Shown here: positions 25,440 through 33,695 of the stretch, piece by piece | Numbering within the stretch: position 1 is the stretch's first letter | Layout: every line of letters starts with the position of its first letter | Origin: JBMOMT01 sp049324835 | GTDB taxonomy: Bacteria; Chloroflexota; Anaerolineae; CAYNKW01 | Assembly: GCA_049324835.1 (NCBI GenBank) | Contig: JBMOMT010000040.1 | Location: 186,001 to 250,000, forward strand | Direction: 5' to 3' | Length of the DNA: 64,000 bases | Notes under the pieces: generated by a model | Told to the model about the DNA's origin: nothing | Database searches by the model: none | The model's input: only the letters and a program-made list of their open reading frames with translations | Made by a program: the position numbers and the translations under genes

Positions 25440-28400
25440 ATGAACCTCAGACGACCTGTTCTGGCCTTGTTTCTGGCCACGATGGCCATGACGACCCTGT
25501 TTGTGGGGCTGGCCCTGGCTCAAGGGCCTGTTGTCGACCTCGACAAAGAAGAAGAGGATATCCGCATCATCGGTGAAAACGAACAGGACTGGATGGGTGA
25601 GGTCACCGCCAGCGGCGACGTCAACGGTGATGGCTACGATGATCTCATCATCGGCGCCAGCGGCTTTGATTACGCCGGGCGATCCGTCAGCGGAGCCGTT
25701 TACGTCATCATGGGGCGCGCCAACATGAGCCCCAGCCTGCAGATGGGTAGCACGACGATAGACATTGTCATTTATGGCGCACGCGCAAACGATCGGTTGG
25801 GGCACGCCATCGGCAGCGGCGACCTCAACGGCGACAATATCTCGGACATCATCATTGGCGCCGATGGCAACAACAGCAACAACGGCGCCGTGTACGTATT
25901 CCTTGGCCGGGCTTTGTTCGGCACCACTCCCATCACCATCGACCTCTTCTCACCGGGTTACATCCCCAGCCTCGTCGTTGCTGGTCGCGATCAGGAGCGA
26001 CTGGGACGCAGCGTCGCTGGCGGCGATGTCAACCAGGACGGTTACGACGACTTGATCGCCGGTGGATACCAGTTCGACCCCGCCGGACGCTACGACGCCG
26101 GTGCGGCCTATGTCATCATGGGCGGCAGTCATCTGGACCCCAGCAACATGCTGACCATCAACCTGGCGACGGATAGTCCAGCCGTGACGATCCTCGGCGC
26201 CGAGGGCGACCCCGACGGCTATGGCGGCCCCGAATTGGGCGACTACCTGGGCCGTTCCGTTGCCAGCGGCGACCTGAACGGCGATGGTTACGCCGACATC
26301 ATCGTCGGCGCCCAGCACGCCGACTCGCCCCTGACCAGCACCAACAGCGTCGGGCTGGCGTACGTGATCACCGGTTCGACCAGCATCACCACCAGCAATC
26401 CGATCACCTACGACCTGAGCACCATCACCGACACGGCCAGGGTATCCGTTTTCCACGGCGTTGACGCAGGCGACGAAACCGGCTTTTTCGTGGCCAGCAG
26501 CAACCTCAACGGCGATAGCTACGACGATCTGATCGTCTCAGCCTACGTAGCCGACGCCTACTGGCCCGGCTCCGAAACAGGCGAGGTTTATGTCGTCTAC
26601 GGGCAGGCCACTCTCTCGGCCACCGTTCACCTCGCCACCGATGCCGACATCACCGTCTATGGCGCAGAGGACGATGAGCGTCTCGGTCGCTCGGTGACGG
26701 GCGGCGACATCAACAACGATGGCTACGACGATCTCGTCATCGGCGCCTCCTGGGCCGACCGCAGCGCCACCATCACCAACACCGGCCGGGTGTATGTTGT
26801 TTCAGGCGGCCCCACCATCTCGACCACCATCAACCTCAGTGACACCCACACTGCCAAAGTCCGTATCCTGGGAGACGACGGCATACCACCCGGATATTTT
26901 TACGATCCAGACGGCGCCGGTCCTAACCCCGGAGAGTGGAACGGCGACGAACTGGGCCGTGCCGTCGCCACCGGTGACATCAACGGCGACGGCGCTCAGG
27001 ACGTGATCGCCGGCGCACTGTGGGCCGAAAATGCTGCCGGAGAAGTGTATGTTGTCTATGGCGGCGGGCCAATCACGTTGAGCATCACCCCCACCGGACA
27101 GACCATCGCCAGCGGAGCCAGCATCACCTTTACCGTTACCGCCAGCAACACGGCCGACATTCGAGACGTCAGCGCCAAGACAACTCTGACCACCGAAAAC
27201 GGCGCTGGCGGCTCTTGGGACGGCAACGTGTACACCGCCGCCATAGACGGCGCCTGGACGGTTACCGCCACGTATCAGGGTGTCGTCACCACCACCACTT
27301 TTATCGTGACTAACGATCCACCCACAGCCGACGCCGACGGGCCATACAACGGCTTCGAAGGTACCGCTATTATCTTTGACGGCAGCGACTCAACCGATCC
27401 GGAAAATGCCCCCCTGGACTATGCCTGGGACCTGGACGACGACGGTGAATTCGACGACGGCGCCGCCGCAACAGCGTCTGCCACCTGGAACGACGAAGGC
27501 ATTCACACCATCACCCTGCACGTGACCGACAGTGGCAATCTGACCGACACAGACGCCGCCACCGTCACAGTCAACAATGTAGCGCCTGCCATCGACGATG
27601 TGAGCCACAGCACGCCCGCCACCGAGGGTTCAGCCGTCACCGTCACCGTTACCGCCTCCGACCCAGGCAGCGATACACTAACCTACGGCTTTGACTGGGA
27701 CGGCAACGGTTCCTTCATCGATCCCGGCGACATCGCCAGCCAGTCTTCCAACCAGGCCAGCCACACCTGGAGCAGCAGCGGCTACCATACCATCACCATC
27801 CGCGTGGATGATGGTGATGGCGGCGTTGTGACCGATACGCTGGCCATCAACATCGGCGACTTGGATCCTACCGCCAGCTTTGTCGCCGCGCCCACCTCGG
27901 GCAACGAGCCGCTGACGGTGGTCTTGACCGATACCTCCACCTCTTACGATGGCCTCACCGCCTGGCAGTGGAGCTTTGGCGATGGTTCACCCGTCTCCAC
28001 GGATGCCAACCCCAGCCACGAGTACGTCGCCAACGGGGTTTACACTGTCACCCTCACCGTCTGGGAAGCCGACGGCGACTCGGACGCCGAGACCAAGGTC
28101 GGTTACATCACCGTCCACAATGTTGCACCGTCCGCCGACGCAGGCGGCCCCTACGACGGCATGGCCGGCCTGCCCATCAGTCTTTCAGCTGCCGGCTCTA
28201 CCGATCCCGGTACAGAGGATGTTCTCACTTATCACTGGGATTGGGACAACAACGGCACCTATGACCAAACCACTGCATCGGCCACCATCACCCACACCTG
28301 GCAGGATGTCGGCACCTACACAGTAACGCTACGCGTCACCGACGGCGATGGCGGCCAGGACAACGATACGGCAGTGGTGAACGTCACGCCGAACACCCTC

Positions 28401-28982
28401 AACCGCATCGAGATCTCACCCCAGGCGAGCACCATCGAGGCCGGGGCAAACCAGGCCTACAGTGTCACTGCCTACGATGCATTCAACAACAGTTGGGACG
28501 CCACTGACGATGCCAGCCTGGCCATCGAAGCCGGGGCCAACGGCTCCTGCACCGATAACAGCTGCACGGCCACCACAGCCGGCGCCTGGCAGGTGCAAGC
28601 CAGCTATGGCGGCCAGAGCGACACCGCCACGCTGAACGTCACGGCGGCCTCGCCAGATGCACCGGATCACTTTGCCGTGTCTGTGCCCGCCAGCGCCCAG
28701 GCCGGACAGCCATTCCAGATCACCATCGAAGCCAGGGATCGATTCGATAACCTCATCACCACCTTTAACGGCGCCGTATCACTGGCCACCGATCTGGGCC
28801 TCGACGACATCGACCCCAGCAGTGTCACCCTGGCCGGTGGTGTGTGGAGCGGTAATATCACCATCCATACCGCCGGAACACGCGCCATCATCGTGATATG
28901 GAACGGTGCAAACAAAGGCCAGGAAGCCATCACCATCAACAGTTACCGCCTCTTTCTGCCCATCGTACAGCGTGGCGGCTAA
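25440..28982 (+). CDS. Secreted FG-GAP beta-propeller / PKD multi-domain protein
   Basis: 1,180 residues from the ATG at 25440 (MNLRRPVLALFLATMAM), a clear Sec signal peptide ending near ALAQG. Residues about 35-545 carry seven FG-GAP repeats, each with a DxNxDGYxDLIxGA calcium loop, enough for one seven-bladed integrin-like propeller. Then an Ig-like segment, four PKD domains (e.g. ADGPYNGFEGTAI, WSFGDGSPVSTDANPSHEY, DAGGPYDGMAGLP), a Big-type segment (IEISPQASTIEAGANQAY) and a filamin/invasin-like domain. The last residues, YRLFLPIVQRGG, resemble a tail seen on other Chloroflexota secreted proteins. Probably a surface adhesion or matrix protein; strong terminator follows. Confidence 0.85.
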   Translation: MNLRRPVLALFLATMAMTTLFVGLALAQGPVVDLDKEEEDIRIIGENEQDWMGEVTASGDVNGDGYDDLIIGASGFDYAGRSVSGAVYVIMGRANMSPSLQMGSTTIDIVIYGARANDRLGHAIGSGDLNGDNISDIIIGADGNNSNNGAVYVFLGRALFGTTPITIDLFSPGYIPSLVVAGRDQERLGRSVAGGDVNQDGYDDLIAGGYQFDPAGRYDAGAAYVIMGGSHLDPSNMLTINLATDSPAVTILGAEGDPDGYGGPELGDYLGRSVASGDLNGDGYADIIVGAQHADSPLTSTNSVGLAYVITGSTSITTSNPITYDLSTITDTARVSVFHGVDAGDETGFFVASSNLNGDSYDDLIVSAYVADAYWPGSETGEVYVVYGQATLSATVHLATDADITVYGAEDDERLGRSVTGGDINNDGYDDLVIGASWADRSATITNTGRVYVVSGGPTISTTINLSDTHTAKVRILGDDGIPPGYFYDPDGAGPNPGEWNGDELGRAVATGDINGDGAQDVIAGALWAENAAGEVYVVYGGGPITLSITPTGQTIASGASITFTVTASNTADIRDVSAKTTLTTENGAGGSWDGNVYTAAIDGAWTVTATYQGVVTTTTFIVTNDPPTADADGPYNGFEGTAIIFDGSDSTDPENAPLDYAWDLDDDGEFDDGAAATASATWNDEGIHTITLHVTDSGNLTDTDAATVTVNNVAPAIDDVSHSTPATEGSAVTVTVTASDPGSDTLTYGFDWDGNGSFIDPGDIASQSSNQASHTWSSSGYHTITIRVDDGDGGVVTDTLAINIGDLDPTASFVAAPTSGNEPLTVVLTDTSTSYDGLTAWQWSFGDGSPVSTDANPSHEYVANGVYTVTLTVWEADGDSDAETKVGYITVHNVAPSADAGGPYDGMAGLPISLSAAGSTDPGTEDVLTYHWDWDNNGTYDQTTASATITHTWQDVGTYTVTLRVTDGDGGQDNDTAVVNVTPNTLNRIEISPQASTIEAGANQAYSVTAYDAFNNSWDATDDASLAIEAGANGSCTDNSCTATTAGAWQVQASYGGQSDTATLNVTAASPDAPDHFAVSVPASAQAGQPFQITIEARDRFDNLITTFNGAVSLATDLGLDDIDPSSVTLAGGVWSGNITIHTAGTRAIIVIWNGANKGQEAITINSYRLFLPIVQRGG

Positions 28983-29006
28983 CTCGGCGCCGTAACACGT
29001 TTTCAG

Positions 29007-29047
29007 AAACGACCTCGTTTCTCTTGGAGAAACGAGGTCGTTTTTTT
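29007..29047 (+). terminator. Rho-independent terminator of the FG-GAP gene
   Basis: Sixteen-base perfect stem (arms 29007-29022 and 29028-29043), tiny loop CTTGG, followed by a run of seven T (29041-29047). Lies 24 bases after the stop codon. One of the clearest terminators in the window; it separates the plus gene from the convergent minus gene at 29105. Confidence 0.95.
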
Positions 29048-29104
29048 GCCTGCTCAAAAGAGCACAGGCTTACAATGCGCCGAATCTCTGCAGCCACGAA
29101 CAGC

Positions 29105-30256
29105 TCAAAACAACGCCAGCGCCTGGGTCTGATAGGGCAGATCGACCCCGCTGGTGGCCCAGGCAGTTTCCAACATGGCGTACAGCCCACCGGAAACCAA
29201 CGAGTGACCGCCCATCACCACCGGTATGGGCGCGTCCAGGGCGGCCTCTACCAGCGCCCGCAGGCGGGGGTTTTCCACCTTTTCCGGGCGAGCCAGATCG
29301 GCGTAAAAACGATCCGATTCGGGCGGCCAGATGCCCCAATGCGCCAGCAGCACGCGGTTATCGATGAACGCCGCCTGGCCCAACTCTGGCAGCCGGGCAA
29401 AAAAAGCTTCCAGGCCCACCGCGTCGAGGTAAAAGCCCAGCAGCGAGCGCACCTCACCCCGCGCCTGACGTCCGCTGGCCCGCATGCCTCGCTCTTCGGC
29501 CAGCAAACGCACCCGGCAGGCCGTTTCCCGCTCCAGAAAAGCCCACACCGCCGCCGATACCCGACCGGCGATCAACACCTCGGCAGTCCGATCCACAAAA
29601 AAAGCCATCGCCTGCCGGATGCGCCGCGTATCCAGGTTCAGCTTTTCCAGATAACGCGCCAGATGCGGCCCCAGATGGGGGTGACCCTGAATCGTCATCA
29701 GATCGATGGGTGTATCCACGTCCAACTGGGTGGCGGCCGTCCGTTCCGGCGAATAGTTTTTTAACCCTGCCTGCCGCACCAACAACCAACCCAGGTCGTT
29801 GTCGAATTCGGGCGGCTCGATGGCGTGTAACGCCCGCGCCGGCGAAAAGGCGGCGTAATCGGTGGAGTAAAAATTGTTGGTGATGAGAAACTCGTCCTCC
29901 CGATCGATCTTGTGCGCCATGCGGGCCATCTCGTCCTGGGGCAGCAGCGGGCCACTGCCGCCGCCCAGGTACATCAGCTTTTCCACCGCAAATCGATCCA
30001 CCAACTGGCCGAGGTGACGGCCAAAATGAAACGCCTCACCCGGTGTGTCGGCCACCACCACCACCGGCTTGCCATGAAGCATCACCGCCAGACGTTGCGA
30101 GTTGGTCGAAACGATGATCTGGCAAAACGCCGCCGTCGCCAACGCCCGCTCCACCAGATCCATGGTGATGGCGATGCGAGCGCCGGCCATCATCTCCTCA
30201 GCCTCTCCCCCCTGACTCACCCCGGTCATAACGATCAACGACACTTTTGAGGACAT
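29105..30256 (-). CDS. MobA/CofC-like nucleotidyltransferase-fold protein with unknown C-terminal domain
   Basis: 383 residues. The N-terminal ~210 look like a GT-A NTP-transferase: hydrophobic IVMTG start, ARIAITMDLVERALA, QIIVSTNS, a YLGGGSGPLLP motif and DVDTPIDLMTIQGHP, the usual metal-site block of MobA/CofC/MurNAc-type transferases. The usual glycine-rich KxxG nucleotide loop is not evident (VSQGGEAEEMM in its place). The C-terminal ~170 residues (EVLIAGRVSAAVWAF ... MGGHSLVSGGLYAML) match no domain I recognise. AGGAGG six bases before ATG and a near-perfect own promoter. Function unknown; cofactor or nucleotide-sugar synthesis is possible. Confidence 0.6.
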   Translation of the reverse strand: MSSKVSLIVMTGVSQGGEAEEMMAGARIAITMDLVERALATAAFCQIIVSTNSQRLAVMLHGKPVVVVADTPGEAFHFGRHLGQLVDRFAVEKLMYLGGGSGPLLPQDEMARMAHKIDREDEFLITNNFYSTDYAAFSPARALHAIEPPEFDNDLGWLLVRQAGLKNYSPERTAATQLDVDTPIDLMTIQGHPHLGPHLARYLEKLNLDTRRIRQAMAFFVDRTAEVLIAGRVSAAVWAFLERETACRVRLLAEERGMRASGRQARGEVRSLLGFYLDAVGLEAFFARLPELGQAAFIDNRVLLAHWGIWPPESDRFYADLARPEKVENPRLRALVEAALDAPIPVVMGGHSLVSGGLYAMLETAWATSGVDLPYQTQALALF

Positions 30257-30327
30257 ATCCGCCTCCTGGCATCCTGGCCGTCACACGGCAGCCCACAGAG
30301 CGCCCCAAGCACCCTCGAATAGTGGCA

Positions 30328-30355
30328 ATTATACTTGCTGCCATGTGGTTGTCAA
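30328..30355 (-). promoter_or_regulatory. Consensus promoter of the NTP-transferase-like gene
   Basis: Minus strand: -35 TTGACA (30355-30350), 16-base spacer, -10 TATAAT (30333-30328). Leader of about 65 bases to the ATG at 30256. Confidence 0.82.
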
Positions 30356-30384
30356 CGGCTGCATCTCACTTTCGGGCGGTCTAC

Positions 30385-30475
30385 CCTCCCGCAGGTTCGA
30401 TGGATACGCTTCCCCTGAGCTTTGGTCCATGAAAACCCTCTCTGGAGGCATGATTCTTCCTCAACCTGCGGGAGG
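30385..30475. repeat. Dispersed palindromic repeat, copy 1
   Basis: Thirteen-base perfect inverted arms (CCTCCCGCAGGTT at 30385-30397, complement at 30463-30475) enclosing 65 bases. The same CCTCCCGCAGG(C/T)T core forms the arms of two further elements at 52735-52841 and 60659-60717. It fills part of the 362-base divergent gap between the NTP-transferase-like gene and the glycosyltransferase operon. Confidence 0.75.
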
Positions 30476-30523
30476 ATGAAAACTCGCCACCAAACTGAAA
30501 TGCACCCTTGTCGACGGCTGCAT

Positions 30524-30552
30524 TTGTAAAGGATGGCCGCCCGTGATATAAT
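30524..30552 (+). promoter_or_regulatory. Promoter of the 30.6-36.3 kb glycosyltransferase operon
   Basis: Plus strand: -35 TTGTAA (30524-30529), 17-base spacer, -10 TATAAT (30547-30552). Transcription would start near 30559, just before the leader hairpin at 30570. Confidence 0.65.
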
Positions 30553-30569
30553 TGCCCCGTTGTGTTATC

Positions 30570-30601
30570 CGCCGTCTCCACAGCCATCCGCGGAGACGGC
30601 G
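30570..30601 (+). promoter_or_regulatory. 5' leader hairpin of the glycosyltransferase operon
   Basis: Ten-base perfect GC-rich stem (CGCCGTCTCC at 30570-30579, complement at 30592-30601), 12-base loop, followed by TTT. It starts about ten bases after the predicted transcription start, so it could act as an attenuator or protect the 5' end. Confidence 0.5.
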
Positions 30602-30618
30602 TTTGAGTGTGATCACCT

Positions 30619-32691
30619 ATGACTCATGGCCCTGTGTTATCATCGCCCAACCACACACGCCTCTGGCGTCGAGAGATATGGCTCCTGGCTGCAATACTGG
30701 TTCTTGCCGCCTGGTTCCGCCTTTACCAATTGCATCAAACGCCACCCGGCCTGACGCACGACGAGGCCAACAATGCCCACGATGCCGCCGGCGTGTTGGC
30801 CGGAAACCGACCCATCTACTTCCCCACCGGCTACGGCCACGAACCACTCTATACCTACCTGGTTGCCCTGATCTCCGCGCCCTCTGGCGTCACCGATACT
30901 ACCCTGCGCCTCGCCGCTGCCCTGTGCGGGCTGGGGGTGATGCTGGGCAGTTATGCCCTGGCGCGCCGCGCCTTTGACCCCTGGGTGGCCCTGGCAACCA
31001 CTGCCGGACTGGCGATCTCTTTCTGGGCCGTATCCGGCCACCGGCAAGGCGTGCGGCCCGTCACACTGCCGCTGCTCTTTGTGCCGGCGCTCTTTTTTTT
31101 GTGGCGCGGACTGGAGGAGGACAGCCGGCCCAGGCATTGGTTGCTGGCCGGTCTGCTGGCCGGCGGCGCCTTTTACACCTACCTGCCCAGCCGCACGATG
31201 CTGCCCTCGCTGCTCGTTTTCGCCGTCTACCTGGCGCTGTTTCATCGCCCGGTGTGGCGGCGCGCCTGGCGCGGATACCTGCTCATGCTGTTCATCGCCG
31301 CCGCCGTGGCCGCGCCGCTGGCGCTCCACCTGATCGCCCACCCGGCGCAGGAAAGCCGCGTGGAGCAGCTCATCGAGCCGCTGGCTCAGGCCGGCCAGGG
31401 TAATCTGGAACCGCTGATACACAATGCCCTGGATGCTCTGGCGGTGTTTTCCTTCACAGGTGATAGCCAGTGGCGCTACAACCTGCCGGGGCGGCCCGTG
31501 TTCGATCCGATCACGTCGATTTTTTTGTACCTGGGCCTGGGGCTGATACTGTGGCGCTGGCGGCAGCCAGCCTGCGCCCTGCTGTTGCTCTGGCTGCTCA
31601 GCGGGCTGGCGCCGGCCCTGATCACCGGCGCGGCCAACAGCAGCCAGCGCATGGTGGGCGCGCAACCGGCAATCTACCTGATACTGGGCCTGGGAGTGAT
31701 CGCCGCCGCCCGCTGGCTGTGGGCGCGGGGCCGCCCAGGCCGATGGATCGTCGTTCCGGGGCTGATCGCCCTCGTCGCCGGCAACATCTGGCAGACTTGC
31801 GCCGACTATTTTGTCGCCTGGGCCGCCGAGCCGGACGTGCGCGAGGTGTATCACACCAATCTGCGCCAGATCGCGCACTATCTGGACGCCCAGCCCAACG
31901 GCGGCGCAGTGGCCATCTCGACCGAATATCCATTGCCGTATCACGACCCGTATGTCCTGGAAGCCATCCTGCGGCGCGACGACCTGGCTCTGCGCTGGTT
32001 CGATGGCCGCGGCGCGCTGGTCATCCCGGCGGGCGGATCGGAGGCGCGCTACATCTGGCCGGCGGCGGCCAATCTGCACCCGGCCCTTTTGGAGGCTTTT
32101 TTCGACCAGACCGCACCCATCGCGCTGGAGCGCCTGCGCCCGGACGACATCAACAACGCTTTTGTCGTCTATCGGCAGACGCTGAGTGGCCCGCTCGGCG
32201 CCCGCTTGCAGCATCTCCAGAGCCAGCCGGTGTTCTGGAGCGCGGCGGTCACGTTCCAGCCGGGCGATCCGGCCGGCCAGGGCCAGCCGCTGGCCTGGCC
32301 GGTAGACCTGGGGCACAATACCAGACTGTTGGGTTACGAATTGGATCGCAGCCGCATGCTGGCCGGTGAAACGCTGCAACTGATCACCTACTGGCGCGTG
32401 TTGTCGCCGCCGCCAGGGGACGCGGTCATCTTTGCCCACCTGCTGGATGCTCGCAGCCAGGTGCGCGGCGGCCAGGATCGACTCGACGCACCCACCAGCC
32501 ACTGGCAGCCGGGCGACGTGCTGGCCCAGATGCACACGCTGACGCTGGACGCTGACGCCACGCCGGGCCTTTACCAGCTCGAGATCGGCGTTTATGCCAC
32601 GGACGATCTCGGCCGCTGGCCCGTTTTCGACGGCGGCAGCCCCGTGGCCGACCGCCTGCTGTTGCAGCCCATCGAGGTGAGTGAGCCGTGA
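30619..32691 (+). CDS. GT39/ArnT-like membrane glycosyltransferase with C-terminal accessory domain
   Basis: 690 residues. GT-C fold: the first span ends in LYQLHQTPPGLTHDEANN, whose Asp-Glu pair in the first extracytoplasmic loop is the usual catalytic site of polyprenol-phosphate-sugar dependent transferases; about 11-12 hydrophobic segments follow to about residue 390. Residues about 570-690 form a beta-rich domain (LGYELDRSRMLAGE ... ITYWRVLSP ... FAHLLDARSQV ... DRLLLQPIEV) repeated in the proteins at 33696 and 39658. Transfers an unknown sugar outside the membrane. Its stop overlaps the next gene start by four bases. Confidence 0.85.
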   Translation: MTHGPVLSSPNHTRLWRREIWLLAAILVLAAWFRLYQLHQTPPGLTHDEANNAHDAAGVLAGNRPIYFPTGYGHEPLYTYLVALISAPSGVTDTTLRLAAALCGLGVMLGSYALARRAFDPWVALATTAGLAISFWAVSGHRQGVRPVTLPLLFVPALFFLWRGLEEDSRPRHWLLAGLLAGGAFYTYLPSRTMLPSLLVFAVYLALFHRPVWRRAWRGYLLMLFIAAAVAAPLALHLIAHPAQESRVEQLIEPLAQAGQGNLEPLIHNALDALAVFSFTGDSQWRYNLPGRPVFDPITSIFLYLGLGLILWRWRQPACALLLLWLLSGLAPALITGAANSSQRMVGAQPAIYLILGLGVIAAARWLWARGRPGRWIVVPGLIALVAGNIWQTCADYFVAWAAEPDVREVYHTNLRQIAHYLDAQPNGGAVAISTEYPLPYHDPYVLEAILRRDDLALRWFDGRGALVIPAGGSEARYIWPAAANLHPALLEAFFDQTAPIALERLRPDDINNAFVVYRQTLSGPLGARLQHLQSQPVFWSAAVTFQPGDPAGQGQPLAWPVDLGHNTRLLGYELDRSRMLAGETLQLITYWRVLSPPPGDAVIFAHLLDARSQVRGGQDRLDAPTSHWQPGDVLAQMHTLTLDADATPGLYQLEIGVYATDDLGRWPVFDGGSPVADRLLLQPIEVSEP

Positions 32692-33683
32692 AAGACCTCA
32701 TCCGGCGACATGGCGGCAACCTGCTCAAGATCGGCGTCAGCGTGGGGCTGCTGGCCTGGGTGCTGCCGCGCATCGGCCTGGCCAATCTCTGGCGAGAGGT
32801 TCAATCGGTGCGCGCCGGCTGGCTGGGACTGGCCTTCGCCCTGACCGTGCTGGGCACGGCGTTGCGGGCCTACCGCTGGCAGGCGTTGCTGTTGGGGTTA
32901 GACTTGCACGTGCCTACCGGGCGGCTGATCCGGCTCTATTTCGTGGGCACTTTTTTCAACACCTTTTTGCCCAGCGGCTTTGGCGGCGACGTGGTGCGTA
33001 TCATCGAAGTAGCCCCTCAACTGCGCCCGGGACAGGCCCAGGACAGCCAGCGCGCCCACCAGGCCACCGCCACGGTGCTGGTCGACCGGCTGACCGGTAT
33101 CCTGGTGCAGCTGGCGATGGTCCTGTTGGCCCTGCCCTTCAGCCTGGATGTCATCCCCGGCGGCCTGGCCCTGACGCTGGGCCTGCTGGCGTTGGGCGGG
33201 CTGGCGGGTGGATGGCTGCTCTTTCAGCAGCAATGGCTGGATCGTATCATCGCGCTCATTCCGGAGAGGCTGCCGCTGGGTTTCAAAGGGCAGGTGGAAA
33301 AACTATACGCCGCCATCGCCGGGCCAGGGCCAAAGGCTCTGCGCCAGGCATTGGGCGTGTCGTTGGCCTTTAACGTGCTGCTCATCCTGACCAATTACGC
33401 CCTGGCCCGTTCGGTGGGGGTCGACGCGCCGCTGGGCTATTTTCTGCTGTTTGTGCCGCCCACCTCGCTGGCGTTGATGGTGCCCAGCGTGGGCGGGCTG
33501 GGCGCCAGAGAATGGGCCTACACCGAGTTGTGGCCGCAGGTGGGCGTGGGTCAGGCCGAGGCCGGCGCCATGTCGCTGCTCAATTACGCCGTCAACGCCG
33601 CCACGGGCGTCATCGGTGGGGCCATTTATGCCGCCGATAGTCTGAGCGCAATGTTGCAAAATCGCCCGGATCAGCATCCATAG
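32688..33683 (+). CDS. UPF0104 / lysylphosphatidylglycerol synthase TM-region family membrane protein
   Basis: 331 residues with about eight hydrophobic segments. Family motifs FFNTFLPSGFGGDVVR after the third span and PSVGGLGAREWAYTEL near the sixth are visible. The family includes the flippase half of MprF and AglD-like proteins found beside glycosyltransferases. GTG start inside the end of the previous gene (GTGA) implies coupled translation. Likely lipid or lipid-linked sugar handling for its two glycosyltransferase neighbours (inference). Confidence 0.85.
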   Translation: MKDLIRRHGGNLLKIGVSVGLLAWVLPRIGLANLWREVQSVRAGWLGLAFALTVLGTALRAYRWQALLLGLDLHVPTGRLIRLYFVGTFFNTFLPSGFGGDVVRIIEVAPQLRPGQAQDSQRAHQATATVLVDRLTGILVQLAMVLLALPFSLDVIPGGLALTLGLLALGGLAGGWLLFQQQWLDRIIALIPERLPLGFKGQVEKLYAAIAGPGPKALRQALGVSLAFNVLLILTNYALARSVGVDAPLGYFLLFVPPTSLALMVPSVGGLGAREWAYTELWPQVGVGQAEAGAMSLLNYAVNAATGVIGGAIYAADSLSAMLQNRPDQHP

Positions 33684-33695
33684 GGGAGTCGAACG

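Noticed and set aside
27307..28380. Long DNA tandem repeat in the PKD region
   Set aside because: Similarity is at the protein-domain level only; the DNA copies have diverged and are not a tandem repeat in sequence.
30640..32535. Minus-strand open frame of 631 codons opposite the GT39 gene
   Set aside because: The plus-strand product has spans and motifs of a real family; the minus frame is Gln/Gly/Arg-rich with no features. The same holds for the minus frame at 39610-41184.
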